Positions 50,247 through 60,333 of a stretch of DNA of 64,000 nucleotides are shown piece after piece. Each line of letters starts with the position of its first letter. The stretch's first letter is position 1. The position numbers and the translations under genes were made by a program. The notes under the pieces were generated by a model that was not told where the DNA came from, searched no databases, and worked only from the letters and a program-made list of their open reading frames with translations. Source of the DNA: Pseudonocardia hydrocarbonoxydans (GTDB lineage Bacteria > Actinomycetota > Actinomycetes > Mycobacteriales > Pseudonocardiaceae); assembly GCF_006539565.1 (NCBI RefSeq), contig NZ_BJNG01000001.1, forward strand, positions 1-64,000. Reading direction: 5' to 3'.

Positions 50247-53200
50247 GACTCCCGCATCCCGGCGGGCAGGGCCCGCGCGATGCGGGCGCGGGCCGCGCGC
50301 CGGTCGACCGGGGTGCCGAGCCGGCCCACCAGCAGGTCCGACCCGATCCGCCCGGCGACGCGCGCCGCGGCCTCCTCGCGGCCCAGGTGCGCGAGCGCGA
50401 GCGCCTGGTACTTGGGGGAGTCGTGGGTGCGGGCCTCCTCGAACAGCGCCTCGGCCCAGGTGCGGTCGAACCGGGCCCGCATCTCCAGCAGCCGCATCGC
50501 CGCCCGCGGGCGGAAGGGCAGCGAGCGCTCCAGCATCGGCGCGGCCGCCTCCACGCGGGCCCCGGCGTCGTCGGTGCGCCCGGCGAGCAGGTCGCAGTCG
50601 GCCAGCGCCAGCAGCGCGTGCAGCTCCTGCTCCAGCTCCAGGGCGCCGCCGCCGCGGTGGGCCAGGTCGACGGCCAGCTCGGCGTGCCCCCTGGCGCGAC
50701 CGACGTCACCCAGCTCCTGCCACAGCCACGACGTGGTGGTCTCGATCCCGGCGCGGTAGAAGCTCACGCCGTAGCCGTCGATCAGGGCGCGGGCGCGGTC
50801 CAGTGAGCGCAGCGCGCCCGCGAAGTCGCCGACGTCGCCGCGGGCCAGCCCGATGAAGAACAGCGTCTGCAGCAGCGGGCGGAACTGCCCGGTGCGCCGG
50901 CACAGCACCGCGGCCCGTTCCAGCACGGCACGGGCCTCGGTGAAGCGGTCCTGGTGCTGCAGCAGCGCGCCCCGGTAGGCCAGCGCGACCGCCGTGGTGG
51001 CGGTGCCGGACTCCTCGGGCGCCGCGCGCAGCACCTGCTCGTAGGCCGCGCCGGCCGCGGCGTAGTCGCCGTCCCAGTGCCGCACCCGGCCCAGCAGCAG
51101 GGTGGCGCTGGGCAGCGCGCCCTTGGCGGCCGCGGCCGACTCGGCGAGCTGGGTGGCGCGCTCGGCGAGGTCGACCGCACCGAGCACGTCGCGGGCGTAG
51201 AGCGCGGTCCAGCCGAGCTGCTCCAGCACCCGGGCTTCGAGCTCCTCGTCGTCGAGCTCGCGGGCCAGCACGAGCGCGTGCTCGTGGTCGTCGCGCGCCT
51301 CGTCGTGTCGGCCCAGCTCGGTGCGGACCTCCCCGCGGCGCAGGTGCACCACGGCCCGCAGCGCGCGGTCGCCGCTGCGCCCGGCCGCGTCGAGGGCGTC
51401 GGTGAGCAGGCGCTGCGCCTCGTCGTTGGCGAACGCCAGGTGTGCGGCGTGCGCGGCGAGCTGCCAGGCCCGCGCGGCCTCCGCCCAGTCGTGCGCCGCG
51501 GCGAGGTGCCGGGCCGCGGCCTCGGGCCGGCCACCGGCCAGCCGGGCGGCGCGCCGGTGCCTGCTGACCCGGATCGGCTCGGGCACGGAGTCGTAGGCGA
51601 CGGTGCGGACGATGTCGTTGGGGAACCGGAACCGCTCGCCGTCGGTGGCGAGCAGTCCCGCGCGCAGGGCCCGGGCGGCGCGGGCGGCGCAGTCCTCCAC
51701 GTCGAGCCCGCTCACCGCGGCCACGTCGTCGAGGGTGAACGACCCGCCCAGCACCGAGCCGAGCGCGAGCAGCGTCGTGACGTCCTCGCCCGCGTGCTCC
51801 AGCCGCTGCGCCACGGCCTCGTGCAGGGAGCCGGGGATGGCGAGCGTGCCGGGGCCCGCGCCGGGGTGGCGCAGCAGCTCGGTCACGAACAGCGGTGAGC
51901 CGCCCGTCCAGGCGTAGAGCTTCGCGACGTCGTAGGCCAGCCCGGACTCGCGCACCAGCTCGGCGACGGCGGGTTCGGCGAGCGGGCCGAGCTCGTGCAG
52001 CGCGGCGACGTCGCGCAGGGCGGCGGCGACGGACGGGTCCTCCCCGGTGCGCTCGGTGACGACGACGAGGACCGGCCCGGGCCCGCGCCCGGTCGGCCCC
52101 GGGTGGGTGGCGAGGAAGTGCAGCGCCTCGACGGTGGACGCGCCCGCGTGCTGCAGGTCCTCGATCACCAGCAGCACCGGCCCCCGCGCGGCGAGCCCGC
52201 CGAGCAGCATCGCGAGCGCCTCCAGGCTGCGCCGGTGCTCCAGCTCGGACCCGACCCGCTCGTAGGGCTCGGGCCCGGTGCTCGCCGCGATCTCCGGGAC
52301 CAGCTCGATCAGGGTGCCCAGCCACTCACCGGCCATGGCGCGCAGCTCGTCGCCGTCGAGCCCGGCGACGCCACCGCGGACGGCCTCCAGCAGCGGCTGC
52401 AGGTAGAGCGAGCGCTCCGCCTCCCGGCACCAGCCGGTGAGCACCAGCGCGCCGTCGCGGCGGGCGTGCGCAGCGAGGGCCTCCACCAGCGCGCTCTTGC
52501 CGATGCCCGCCTCGCCGGTGACCAGCACGGGCCCGGCGCCGCCCGCCCGGGCGTCGGCCCAGCGGTCCAGCAGCGCGCCGAGCTCGGCGTCGCGCCCGAC
52601 GAGCGGGGCGGGCTCGTCGGCCGCGGCGACCGGGCGCGGCGGGGCGTTGCCGGCCCGCAGCACGGACAGGAACAGCGCCTGGGTGGCCGGGGAGGGGTCG
52701 GCGCCGAGCTGTTCGGCGAGCACCGCGCGCAGCGTCCGGTAGACCAGCAGCGCCCGCCCGGACTCCCCGGCCCGCCGGTGCGCCGTCATCGCCGCCCGGG
52801 CCGCCTCCTCGTCGAGCGGGTCGGCGCGCAGGGCCGCGTCGGCGGCCTCGACCGCGGCGCGGTGCTCGCCCAGTTCCAGTGCGGCGGTCCACCAGCAGCG
52901 GCGGGCGCGGCGCAGCAGGTGCTCGGCGAGCAGCCGCACCTCCGCCGTCCACGGCGCGTCGCGCTCCTCGGTGAGCGGGCGCCCCGCGGTGAGCAGCGCG
53001 GTGGCCCGACCGGCCGCGTCGGCCGCCCGGGCCCAGCGCCTGCCGGCGAGCTCGTGCTCGGCGTCGACGACGAGATCGCGCGCCTCGAACAGGTCGACGC
53101 CGGTGCGCTCGTCGACGACGAGCCGGTAGCCCGCGGGTCCGCCCTCGAGGCGGTCACGCCCCAGTGCGCGGCGCAATCGGCTGACCAGCACCGCGATGTT

Positions 53201-53389
53201 GCGCTCGGCGTGCCCCGGCGGGCGCGACCACAGGACGTCGATCAACACGTCGACGGGCACGAACCGCCCGTCGTGCGTGGCCAGGACCTTGAGCAGCCGC
53301 TGGGCCTGGCCGGCGGGAAGGGGCTCGTCGAGGTCGCCCTGGACGTCGAAGGTCCCGAGCAGGCGCAGCCTCAGACGAGCGGGTGACAC
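50228..53389 (-). CDS. large BTAD/AAA-type transcriptional regulator
   Basis: A 1053-residue SARP/LAL-like regulator. The N-terminal DNA-binding domain ([34 protein letters not shown]) leads to a BTAD helical domain, an AAA ATPase with Walker [16 protein letters not shown] (about residue 293) and [11 protein letters not shown], and long TPR-like repeats. GTG 53389 is used: TAGGAT lies about eight bases upstream, so it is probably leaderless; an in-frame GTG at 53413 exists. It overlaps the GNAT gene by 19 bases tail-to-tail. Its targets are unknown. Confidence 0.88.
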   Translation of the reverse strand: MSPARLRLRLLGTFDVQGDLDEPLPAGQAQRLLKVLATHDGRFVPVDVLIDVLWSRPPGHAERNIAVLVSRLRRALGRDRLEGGPAGYRLVVDERTGVDLFEARDLVVDAEHELAGRRWARAADAAGRATALLTAGRPLTEERDAPWTAEVRLLAEHLLRRARRCWWTAALELGEHRAAVEAADAALRADPLDEEAARAAMTAHRRAGESGRALLVYRTLRAVLAEQLGADPSPATQALFLSVLRAGNAPPRPVAAADEPAPLVGRDAELGALLDRWADARAGGAGPVLVTGEAGIGKSALVEALAAHARRDGALVLTGWCREAERSLYLQPLLEAVRGGVAGLDGDELRAMAGEWLGTLIELVPEIAASTGPEPYERVGSELEHRRSLEALAMLLGGLAARGPVLLVIEDLQHAGASTVEALHFLATHPGPTGRGPGPVLVVVTERTGEDPSVAAALRDVAALHELGPLAEPAVAELVRESGLAYDVAKLYAWTGGSPLFVTELLRHPGAGPGTLAIPGSLHEAVAQRLEHAGEDVTTLLALGSVLGGSFTLDDVAAVSGLDVEDCAARAARALRAGLLATDGERFRFPNDIVRTVAYDSVPEPIRVSRHRRAARLAGGRPEAAARHLAAAHDWAEAARAWQLAAHAAHLAFANDEAQRLLTDALDAAGRSGDRALRAVVHLRRGEVRTELGRHDEARDDHEHALVLARELDDEELEARVLEQLGWTALYARDVLGAVDLAERATQLAESAAAAKGALPSATLLLGRVRHWDGDYAAAGAAYEQVLRAAPEESGTATTAVALAYRGALLQHQDRFTEARAVLERAAVLCRRTGQFRPLLQTLFFIGLARGDVGDFAGALRSLDRARALIDGYGVSFYRAGIETTTSWLWQELGDVGRARGHAELAVDLAHRGGGALELEQELHALLALADCDLLAGRTDDAGARVEAAAPMLERSLPFRPRAAMRLLEMRARFDRTWAEALFEEARTHDSPKYQALALAHLGREEAAARVAGRIGSDLLVGRLGTPVDRRAARARIARALPAGMRESYSRLP

Positions 53390-53395
53390 CCCGCG

Positions 53396-53429
53396 GATCC
53401 TATCCCCGTCCACCGGCGGGGATAGGATC
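53396..53429. promoter_or_regulatory. inverted repeat carrying two opposed -10 boxes
   Basis: A perfect 13-bp inverted repeat GATCCTATCCCCG...CGGGGATAGGATC with eight-base spacer, between the big regulator and yebC. Each arm contains TAGGAT: the right arm (53423-53428) reads toward yebC and the left arm, on the minus strand, toward the regulator. It may be both a divergent promoter and an operator. Confidence 0.6.
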
Positions 53430-53454
53430 GTCGGGATCCGGAAGGGGTTCGTGG

Positions 53455-54204
53455 ATGAGTGGGCACTCCAAGTGGGCGACGACGAAGCACAAGAAGGCCG
53501 TCATCGACGCCCGGCGCGGCAAGATGTTCGCCAAGCTGATCAAGAACATCGAGGTGGCCGCGCGCACCGGCGGCGGTGACCTCGACGGCAACCCCACGCT
53601 CTACGACGCCGTCCAGAAGGCGAAGAAGAGCTCGGTGCCCAACGACAACATCGACCGCGCCCTCAAGCGTGGTTCGGGCCAGGACGCGGGCGGGGCCGAC
53701 TACCAGTCGATCACCTACGAGGGCTACGGCCCCAACGGCGTGGCGCTGCTGATCGAGTGCCTGTCCGACAACCGCAACCGCGCCGCCACCGAGGTCCGCG
53801 TGGCGATGACGCGCAACGGCGGCGCGATGGCCGACCCGGGCTCGGTGGCCTACCTGTTCACCCGCAAGGGCGTGGTGATCGTGCCCAAGGGCGACCTGTC
53901 CGAGGACGACCTGCTCCTGGCCGTGCTCGACGCGGGCGCCGAGGAGGTCAACGACCTCGGCGAGAGCTTCGAGGTGGTCTCCGAGCCCACCGACCTGATC
54001 GCCGTGCGCACCGCGCTGGTCGACGCCGGGATCGACTACGACTCCGCCGACCCGACCTTCGTCCCGTCGATGACCATCGAGCTCGACGCCGAGGGGGCCC
54101 GCAAGGTGTTCCGGCTCATCGAGGCGCTGGAGGACAGCGACGAGGTGCAGAACGTCTACGCGAACTTCGACGTGAGCGACGACGTGATGGCCGAGGTGGG
54201 CTGA
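53455..54204 (+). CDS. yebC: YebC/PmpR family protein
   Basis: A 249-residue YebC-type protein: [43 protein letters not shown] and [20 protein letters not shown] are diagnostic. YebC proteins act in translation of difficult motifs and were earlier described as DNA-binding regulators. In mycobacteria yebC sits near pdxT and before ruvC; here both neighbours are replaced. Start ATG 53455. Confidence 0.95.
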   Translation: MSGHSKWATTKHKKAVIDARRGKMFAKLIKNIEVAARTGGGDLDGNPTLYDAVQKAKKSSVPNDNIDRALKRGSGQDAGGADYQSITYEGYGPNGVALLIECLSDNRNRAATEVRVAMTRNGGAMADPGSVAYLFTRKGVVIVPKGDLSEDDLLLAVLDAGAEEVNDLGESFEVVSEPTDLIAVRTALVDAGIDYDSADPTFVPSMTIELDAEGARKVFRLIEALEDSDEVQNVYANFDVSDDVMAEVG

Positions 54205-54216
54205 GCCCACCTCGGC
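54190..54216 (+). terminator. hairpin with the yebC stop codon as loop
   Basis: A perfect 12-bp stem, GCCGAGGTGGGC with GCCCACCTCGGC, whose three-base loop is the TGA stop of yebC. The remaining bases to 54374 hold no gene that I can support. Confidence 0.75.
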
Positions 54217-54374
54217 GAGTTCGGCGAAACGGGCACGGGCGGCGGGCGGGGTGCGAGAGCCTGCCGCTCATGGGTGTCACGGGGTGGCCGTGGGTGTTCC
54301 GTGGTTCGGACGCCGTCGCGGCGGGGCTCGTCACCTGCACCTGAGCAGCGATGGTGTTCCGCTCGACCCGGTGG

Positions 54375-54806
54375 TCAGCGGATGCGGTGGACCGCCACCC
54401 GGGCCGGGCGGACGGAGCGGCCCGCGGCGTCGAGGCCGGGCTCCAGCAGGGCGGCCACCGTGCGGTCGGCCGCCGGGTCGTCGGTGGGCATCACCTCCAC
54501 CGCCTCCATCTGCGTTCCGCGGAACGCGGTTCCGGGCTCCGGGGCCACCAGCGCGCCCCCGCGCCCGACGACCAGCCGCTCCAGTCCGGCGGCCACGGCG
54601 GTGAAGGCGGCGCGCTCGCGGCGGGAGCGGGCGGTGGCGGCGCAGGCGCGGGCGTCGCAGTACAGGGCGTGCAGGTCGACGAGCAGCGCGACGTCCGGCC
54701 CGGAGGCGGCCGGGGTGTCGGCGAGGGCGGCGATCGCGGCGGACTGGCGGGCCAGCAGCCGGGTCACGTCATCGATCTTGTCTGCGAGGTCCTGCACCGT
54801 GGGCAC
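54375..54806 (-). CDS. GrpE-like nucleotide exchange factor
   Basis: A 143-residue protein with an N-terminal coiled coil (VQDLADKIDDVTRLLARQSA) and a C-terminal beta domain with TAVAAGLERLVVGRGGALVA, PTDDPAADRTVAALLEPG and RPARVAVHRIR, the GrpE pattern. It is divergent from a DnaK-like gene by 29 bases. The standard dnaK-grpE-dnaJ operon is elsewhere, so this is a paralogous set. Confidence 0.75.
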   Translation of the reverse strand: MPTVQDLADKIDDVTRLLARQSAAIAALADTPAASGPDVALLVDLHALYCDARACAATARSRRERAAFTAVAAGLERLVVGRGGALVAPEPGTAFRGTQMEAVEVMPTDDPAADRTVAALLEPGLDAAGRSVRPARVAVHRIR

Positions 54807-54835
54807 CGGCCGACGGTATCGCTAGTCTCGCGGCC

Positions 54836-56515
54836 GTGGCCGTCCACGGGATCGATCTCGGCACCACGAACTCCGCCATCGCCCGGACCGGCCCGGACGG
54901 GCGGCCCGAGGTGCTGGCCGGGATGGCCGGGGAGCCGACGACGCCGTCGGTGGTGCTGTTCGCCTCCGGCACCGAGCACGTCGTGGGGGAGGGGGCGCGG
55001 CGCGAGGCCCGGCTCGACCCCGAGCACGTGTGCGCGCTGGTCAAACGCCGGATGGGTGACGCGGAGTGGCGCTTCGTCGCGCACGGCACCGGCTGGTCGG
55101 CGCCCGCGGTGTCCTCGCTGATCCTGAAGTCGCTGGTGGCCGACGCGGCGTTCGCCTCCGGCGAGACCCCCACCGCCGCGGTGATCACGGTCCCCGCCTG
55201 GTTCGGCGACGAGGAGCGCCGCGCCACCGTGCTCGCCGGCACCTACGCCGGCCTCGACGTCGTCGACGTGCTCTCCGAGCCGATCGCCGCCGCGCTGGCC
55301 TACGGGTTCGCCCGCCTCGACGGTTCGCCCGGCCTCTCCAAGCAGAGACACGAGACCGTCCTGGTCTACGACCTGGGCGGCGGCACGTTCGACGCCACCG
55401 TCATCGAGCTGGCCGACCGGCGCATCTCGGTGCTCGCCGTGGAGGGCGACCACCAGCTCGGCGGGGCCGACTGGGACGAGCGCGTCGCGCTGCACCTGGC
55501 CCGGCGGTTCTGCGAGCAGAACCCCGACGCCGAGGACCCGATGGACGACGCCGCGGGCACCCAGGCGCTCGTGCTGGCGGCCGAGCGGGCGAAGCACCGG
55601 CTCTCCGACGCCACCAGCACCGACGTGGTCGTCACCCACGACGGCGCCCGCGCCACCGTCACCCTCACCCGGGCCGAGCTGGAGGCGATGACGGCGTCGC
55701 TGCTGCGCCGCACCGTCGACCTCACCCGCTCGTGCCTGGCCGAGGCCGCCCGCCGCGGCGTGCCCCGCGTCGACCGGGTCCTGCTGGTCGGCGGGTCGTC
55801 CCGGATGCCCGCCGTCGCCGACGCGTTGCTCACCGAGCTCGACCTGGAGGCGCGGCTGCACGACCCCGACCTCGCCGTCGCCCGCGGCGCCGCGCTGTAC
55901 GGGGAGAAGAAGGAGCTGGAGCGGATGGTGGCGGCCGACCTGCGCACGCGCGGGCGGCTGCGCGACGGGGCCCCGCTGGAGGACGCCGCCCCCGCCGACC
56001 TCGACGACGCCGCCCGCCGCGTGGCCGACGCCTACGCCGTGCCGCTCGCTCAGGTGCGGCGCGCGGTGGAGGTCCGCGTCGACACCGTGGTGTCCCGGGG
56101 GTTCGGGGTGCTCGCGGTCAACTCGGCCGCGGGGCGGCTGGAGCCGACCTGGCTCGTGCACCGCAACGACCGCCTCCCGATCCGGACCAGCCGCAGCTTC
56201 GGCACGATGCGCGCCGACCAGTCCGTCATCGCGCTCACCGTCGTCGAGCAGCAGGGGCAGGTCGAGTCGTCGCGGGCGGAGGACGCGAAGGTGCTGGTCG
56301 CCGGCGAGATCACCGGCATCCCGCCCGGCTACGACGAGGGCGCCGAGGTGCGGGTCGGCTTCGAGATGGGTTTCGACGGGGTCCTGCACGTCACCGCGAC
56401 GCACGTCGAGGCCGGGCTGCCGCTCACCCTCACGGTGACGACGGGCGCGACGCTCTCGCAGGCGGAGGTCGCGCGCGAGCGGGACCGGCTGGGGCGGATG
56501 CGCCGCCGTGGCTGA
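54836..56515 (+). CDS. Hsp70/DnaK-like chaperone paralogue
   Basis: A 559-residue Hsp70. The ATPase domain has GIDLGTTNSAIARTGPDG, PAWFGDEERRATVLAG, YDLGGGTFDATVIEL and LLVGGSSRMPAV. The substrate-binding domain is shorter than in DnaK and lacks the EEVD-type or lid tail; an extra helical stretch follows residue 365. GTG 54836 lies 30 bases from the GrpE-like start; the TAGTCT upstream could be a -10 box. Its 3' end overlaps the next gene by eight bases. Confidence 0.9.
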   Translation: MAVHGIDLGTTNSAIARTGPDGRPEVLAGMAGEPTTPSVVLFASGTEHVVGEGARREARLDPEHVCALVKRRMGDAEWRFVAHGTGWSAPAVSSLILKSLVADAAFASGETPTAAVITVPAWFGDEERRATVLAGTYAGLDVVDVLSEPIAAALAYGFARLDGSPGLSKQRHETVLVYDLGGGTFDATVIELADRRISVLAVEGDHQLGGADWDERVALHLARRFCEQNPDAEDPMDDAAGTQALVLAAERAKHRLSDATSTDVVVTHDGARATVTLTRAELEAMTASLLRRTVDLTRSCLAEAARRGVPRVDRVLLVGGSSRMPAVADALLTELDLEARLHDPDLAVARGAALYGEKKELERMVAADLRTRGRLRDGAPLEDAAPADLDDAARRVADAYAVPLAQVRRAVEVRVDTVVSRGFGVLAVNSAAGRLEPTWLVHRNDRLPIRTSRSFGTMRADQSVIALTVVEQQGQVESSRAEDAKVLVAGEITGIPPGYDEGAEVRVGFEMGFDGVLHVTATHVEAGLPLTLTVTTGATLSQAEVARERDRLGRMRRRG

Positions 56516-58469
56516 GTTCGACCCCGGCGACTACCGCAGGCGGGTGCTCGCGGAGGTGCTCAAGCGCGGCGGCCCGGAGACCTCCGACCCGTTCGAGCTC
56601 TACGACCTGCCGCTCGACGGCGACCTCGACGACGCCGCCGTCGCCGCACGCGTCGCCGACGTCTGGGGGGCCTGGCAGCGCCAGCGCGACCACCCCAAGT
56701 ACCGCGTGCTGGTCGCCGAGCTGGTGGCCGGGCACGACACGCGCAGCGCCGAGCTGCTCGACGCCGGGCGCCGCCGCAGCGCCGTCGCCCGGGTCCGGGC
56801 CGAGCGCGAGCAGCGCGACTCCGGTCGCTACGCCCTGCTCGACGCCGCGGTCTCCCGGCTCGTCGACCGGCACCGCGGCGTCCCCGCCGACAAGGTCGAG
56901 GGCCTGCACGAGGTCGGCGCGCTCGCCGGGCTGACCCGCGACGAGGTCACCGCCCGGCTGCGCCGCCACCGGCTCCTCGCGGCGGCGCCGGCCGCGACCG
57001 GCGTCCCGCCCGAGCGCCGCCGCCAGGTCCGGGCCCTGCTCGACGAGTTCGGCCGGCTCACCGACGCCCCCGCCCCGCCGACGCTGCTCGTCCTGCTCGG
57101 GCTCGACCCCGCCGCGTCGGAGCAGCAGGTGCGGGCGAGCGCCGCCGCCTGGCGCTCGCGCGCCCGGGAGCTGCCGCCGGCGCGGCTGCGCGCCGTCGTC
57201 GACGAGCTGCTGGTGCACGTCGCGGAGCTGGTCGAGCCGGGCGCGGCGGGCTACCTCGACGCCGTCGCCCTCGACGTCGCCGAGCACCTGCGCCCCCGCG
57301 TCCGGGCCGCCGTGCTGGTGGAGGACCGGCTCGTCGCCGAGGACCACGCGCACCTGCTCGAGGAGGCCCGCGCGCTGGGCCTGGACGACGCCCGCGCCCG
57401 GAGGGTCCTCGCCGCCGTCGCCGCCGAGCTGGGGGCCCCGGTCGAGTCGACGGCCCCCGCACCCGACCCGGCCCCGCCGCGGCGGGACGACCGGGGGTGG
57501 GAGGCCCCGCTGCGGGCGGCCCGGGCGGCCCTGCGTGCCGCGCGCCCGACCGAGGCCCACCGGCTCGTCGGGCAGGCGCAGCGCCTCGCGGGGCCCGAGG
57601 GCGCCACGCCGGTCCGGGCGGTGGCCGACGAGATCACCGCCGTCCTCGACGAGGCGGCGCTGCGGTGGCGGGCCGCGATCGCGGCGGTGGCTGCGCGCCG
57701 CAGCACCGAGGCCCTGGAGCACCTGGAACACCTGGAGCGCACCGCCGCCGACGTCCCGGGCCCGGACGGCGCCGACCTCGACGCGCTGCTGGCCGCGGCG
57801 CGCCGCGAGGTCGCGTCGGCCGACGCCGCCGTGGCCGCCGCGCTCGCCGGGCCCGACCCGGCCGCGGCGCTGCTCGACGTGCTCGACGCCTGCCCCGGGC
57901 ACCCGGGGGCGCAGGCCGCGCTCGCCGCCGTCCCGGTCGCGCCGCCCCCGTGGGTCCGCGCCACCCGCGACGGCCGGGGCGACGTGCTCGTCGTCTGGGC
58001 CGCCTCGCCCACCCCGCAGGTTCGCTACAAGGTCTCGCGCCGGGGCGCCGACGGCGGGTGGCGGGTGGTCGGGCGGGTCAGCGACACCTCCGTGCTCGAC
58101 GGCGGCGCGCCCCCGGCCGTGGAGGCACCGGTGTACGCGGTGGAGGCGGTGCAGGCCGGGCGCAGCTCGGTGCCGGTGCGCTCGGACGAGCAGACCCCGC
58201 CGGAGCCGGTCCCCGCCGCGGGCCCGCCCGCCCCGACCGGCGTCCGGGCGCGGCGACGGCCGTCCGGGTCGGTCGTCGTGTGCTGGGACGGCCCGCCCGG
58301 CGCGGAGTTCCGGGTCCGCTGCGCCGTGCCCGGCGGGGGCTGGCGGGTCGTCGGACGCACCCGCGACCACGAGATCGAGGACGGCGGCGCCCCGGCAGGC
58401 GCGGTGCCGGAGTACACCGTCAGCGCCGCCGTCGACGGCGGGCGGTCGGCCGAGATCAGCACGCGCTGA
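56508..58469 (+). CDS. large helical protein with two FN3-like domains, DnaK partner
   Basis: A 653-residue protein starting in the DnaK-like gene's last codons. It opens with DPFELYDLPLDGDLDDAAVA and QRQRDHPKYRVLVAELVAGH, helical repeats of a SAP-like or J-like kind but with no HPD motif. The C-terminal 170 residues are two FN3-like modules, each with GGWRVVGR and EDGGAPAGA/LDGGAPPA. It is probably a dedicated co-chaperone or substrate adaptor of the paralogous DnaK. No family name can be given. Confidence 0.65.
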   Translation: MAEFDPGDYRRRVLAEVLKRGGPETSDPFELYDLPLDGDLDDAAVAARVADVWGAWQRQRDHPKYRVLVAELVAGHDTRSAELLDAGRRRSAVARVRAEREQRDSGRYALLDAAVSRLVDRHRGVPADKVEGLHEVGALAGLTRDEVTARLRRHRLLAAAPAATGVPPERRRQVRALLDEFGRLTDAPAPPTLLVLLGLDPAASEQQVRASAAAWRSRARELPPARLRAVVDELLVHVAELVEPGAAGYLDAVALDVAEHLRPRVRAAVLVEDRLVAEDHAHLLEEARALGLDDARARRVLAAVAAELGAPVESTAPAPDPAPPRRDDRGWEAPLRAARAALRAARPTEAHRLVGQAQRLAGPEGATPVRAVADEITAVLDEAALRWRAAIAAVAARRSTEALEHLEHLERTAADVPGPDGADLDALLAAARREVASADAAVAAALAGPDPAAALLDVLDACPGHPGAQAALAAVPVAPPPWVRATRDGRGDVLVVWAASPTPQVRYKVSRRGADGGWRVVGRVSDTSVLDGGAPPAVEAPVYAVEAVQAGRSSVPVRSDEQTPPEPVPAAGPPAPTGVRARRRPSGSVVVCWDGPPGAEFRVRCAVPGGGWRVVGRTRDHEIEDGGAPAGAVPEYTVSAAVDGGRSAEISTR

Positions 58470-58597
58470 GCGCCGTCGCCGCAGGACGGGGCCCGGGCGG
58501 GCACACTGGACGGCGCGGTCCGTCGGTGGTGATCCGAACCGGCTACCGTGACGGCGCTCTCGCTCCGCTCATCGACAGGGGACAGGACCATCAGGAC

Positions 58598-59710
58598 ATG
58601 AACCTTCGCATCTTCGGCTGGTCGTACGGGGTGACGGTCGTGTCGCTCGTGATCGCGTTCCTGTACGGCGGCTGGCAGGCGCTGATCCTCTGCACGATCC
58701 TGGGCATCCTGGAGATCTCGCTGTCCTTCGACAACGCGGTCGTCAACGCCACGATCCTCGAGCGGATGAGCGAGTTCTGGCAGAAGATCTTCCTCACGAT
58801 CGGCATCTTCATCGCCGTGTTCGGCATGCGGCTGGTGTTCCCGCTGGTCATCGTGGCCGTCACCGCGGGCCTGAACCCCGTCGAGTCGCTGACCCTGGCG
58901 CTGGAGCAGCGGCCGGAGAGCGACCCCACCAGCTACGCAGCGCTGCTCGACGAGGCCTACCCGCAGATCGCGGCGTTCGGCGGCATGTTCCTGTTCATGC
59001 TGTTCCTGGACTGGATGTTCACCGACCGCGACGTCAAGTGGCTGCAGCCGATCGAGCGGTTCCTGTCCCGGATCGGGCAGATCGAGCGCATCTCGATCGT
59101 GCTGGCCGTGCTGGCGCTGGTGCTGCTCGCCGAGTTCCTCGCCGAGGACCCCGCCATCGTGCTGCTCTCCGGATCGCTGGGCCTCATCACCTACCTCGGC
59201 GTGCAGGGCCTGGGCCAGTTCTTCGAGCAGGCCGGCCACGCGCAGATGCAGGAGGAGGCGGCCGCCGACGGCTCCGGCGGGCCCACGCAGCTCGCGAAGG
59301 CCACCGGCAAGGCCGGGTTCTTCCTGTTCCTCTACCTCGAGGTGCTCGACGCCGCGTTCTCCTTCGACGGCGTCATCGGCGCGTTCGCCATCACCCCGGA
59401 CCCGATCATCATCGCCCTGGGCCTCGGCCTGATCGGCGCGATGTTCGTCCGCTCGCTCACGGTCTTCCTGGTGCGCAAGGGCACGCTGGCCGACTACGTC
59501 TACCTCGAGCACGGTGCGCACTGGGCGATCGGCGCGCTGGCGGTGATCCTGCTGGTCGGGATCGGCTACCACGTCAACGAGATCCTCACCGGCCTGATCG
59601 GTGTCGCGTTCATCGGCGCGGCGCTGCTGTCGAGCATCCTGCGCAACCGCAGGCTGGAGGCCCAGGGCATCGACACCCACAAGACGGCCGACGAGCTGGC
59701 GGCGAAGTGA
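58598..59710 (+). CDS. DUF475/TerC-like integral membrane protein
   Basis: A 370-residue protein with about nine hydrophobic segments. The TerC-like acidic motifs LEISLSFDNAVVNATI (about residue 45) and LDAAFSFDGVIGAFAI (about 253) are present. TerC/DUF475 proteins are tied to metal ion, especially Mn, handling and tellurite resistance. ATG 58598; the terD start overlaps its stop. Confidence 0.9.
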   Translation: MNLRIFGWSYGVTVVSLVIAFLYGGWQALILCTILGILEISLSFDNAVVNATILERMSEFWQKIFLTIGIFIAVFGMRLVFPLVIVAVTAGLNPVESLTLALEQRPESDPTSYAALLDEAYPQIAAFGGMFLFMLFLDWMFTDRDVKWLQPIERFLSRIGQIERISIVLAVLALVLLAEFLAEDPAIVLLSGSLGLITYLGVQGLGQFFEQAGHAQMQEEAAADGSGGPTQLAKATGKAGFFLFLYLEVLDAAFSFDGVIGAFAITPDPIIIALGLGLIGAMFVRSLTVFLVRKGTLADYVYLEHGAHWAIGALAVILLVGIGYHVNEILTGLIGVAFIGAALLSSILRNRRLEAQGIDTHKTADELAAK

Positions 59711-60285
59711 GCGTCAGCCTGCAGAAGGGTCAGAAGGTCTCGCTGGCCAAGCGCGGCGGCGGCTCGCTGTCGGTGGTGCGGATGGGCCTGGGCTGGGACG
59801 CGGTGCGCAAGCGTGGGCTGTTCGGCTCCAAGAGCCAGTCGATCGACCTCGACGCCTCCGCGCTGCTGTTCGACGCCTCCGGCGCGCTCGTCGACGCCGT
59901 GTGGTTCCGGCAGCTGCGCAGCAAGGACGGCTCGGTCCAGCACACCGGCGACAACCTCACCGGCGCGGGGGAGGGCGACGACGAGTCCGTGATCGTCGAC
60001 CTGACCCGGCTCCCGCCCGCGATCAGCCAGATCGTGTTCACCGTCAACTCGTTCACCGGCCAGGACTTCTCGCAGATCGAGAACGCGTTCTGCCGCCTGG
60101 TCGACGAGACGACGGACGAGGAGCTCGCGCGCTACGAGCTGTCGGGCTCGGGGAGGCACAACGCGCAGATCATGGCCAAGGTCGGCCGGGCCGCCGACGG
60201 CGGCTGGTCGATGACGGCGATCGGCGCCATCGCCTCGGGCCGCACGTTCCAGGACCTGCTGCCGGCCACCGCGGCACACCTGTAG
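59707..60285 (+). CDS. terD: TerD family calcium-binding stress protein
   Basis: A 192-residue TerD-like protein. VSLQKGQKVSLAKRGGGSLS, MGLGWDAVRKRGLFG, SIDLDASALLFDASGALVDA, DDESVIVDLTRLPPAISQIV and FSQIENAFCRLVD are characteristic; the acidic loops bind calcium in known members. It is coupled to the TerC-like gene and convergent with the terB operon, with a strong terminator between. Confidence 0.93.
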   Translation: MSVSLQKGQKVSLAKRGGGSLSVVRMGLGWDAVRKRGLFGSKSQSIDLDASALLFDASGALVDAVWFRQLRSKDGSVQHTGDNLTGAGEGDDESVIVDLTRLPPAISQIVFTVNSFTGQDFSQIENAFCRLVDETTDEELARYELSGSGRHNAQIMAKVGRAADGGWSMTAIGAIASGRTFQDLLPATAAHL

Positions 60286-60288
60286 GTC

Positions 60289-60328
60289 GTGCGCGGGGAC
60301 CGTGGCCGGGGCCACGGTCCCCGCGCAC
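60289..60328. terminator. bidirectional hairpin terminator between terD and terB
   Basis: A nearly uninterrupted 19-base inverted repeat (GTGCGCGGGGACCGTGGCC and its complement) with two bases between arms, four bases past the terD stop and five before the terB stop. Confidence 0.9.
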
Positions 60329-60333
60329 GGGCC

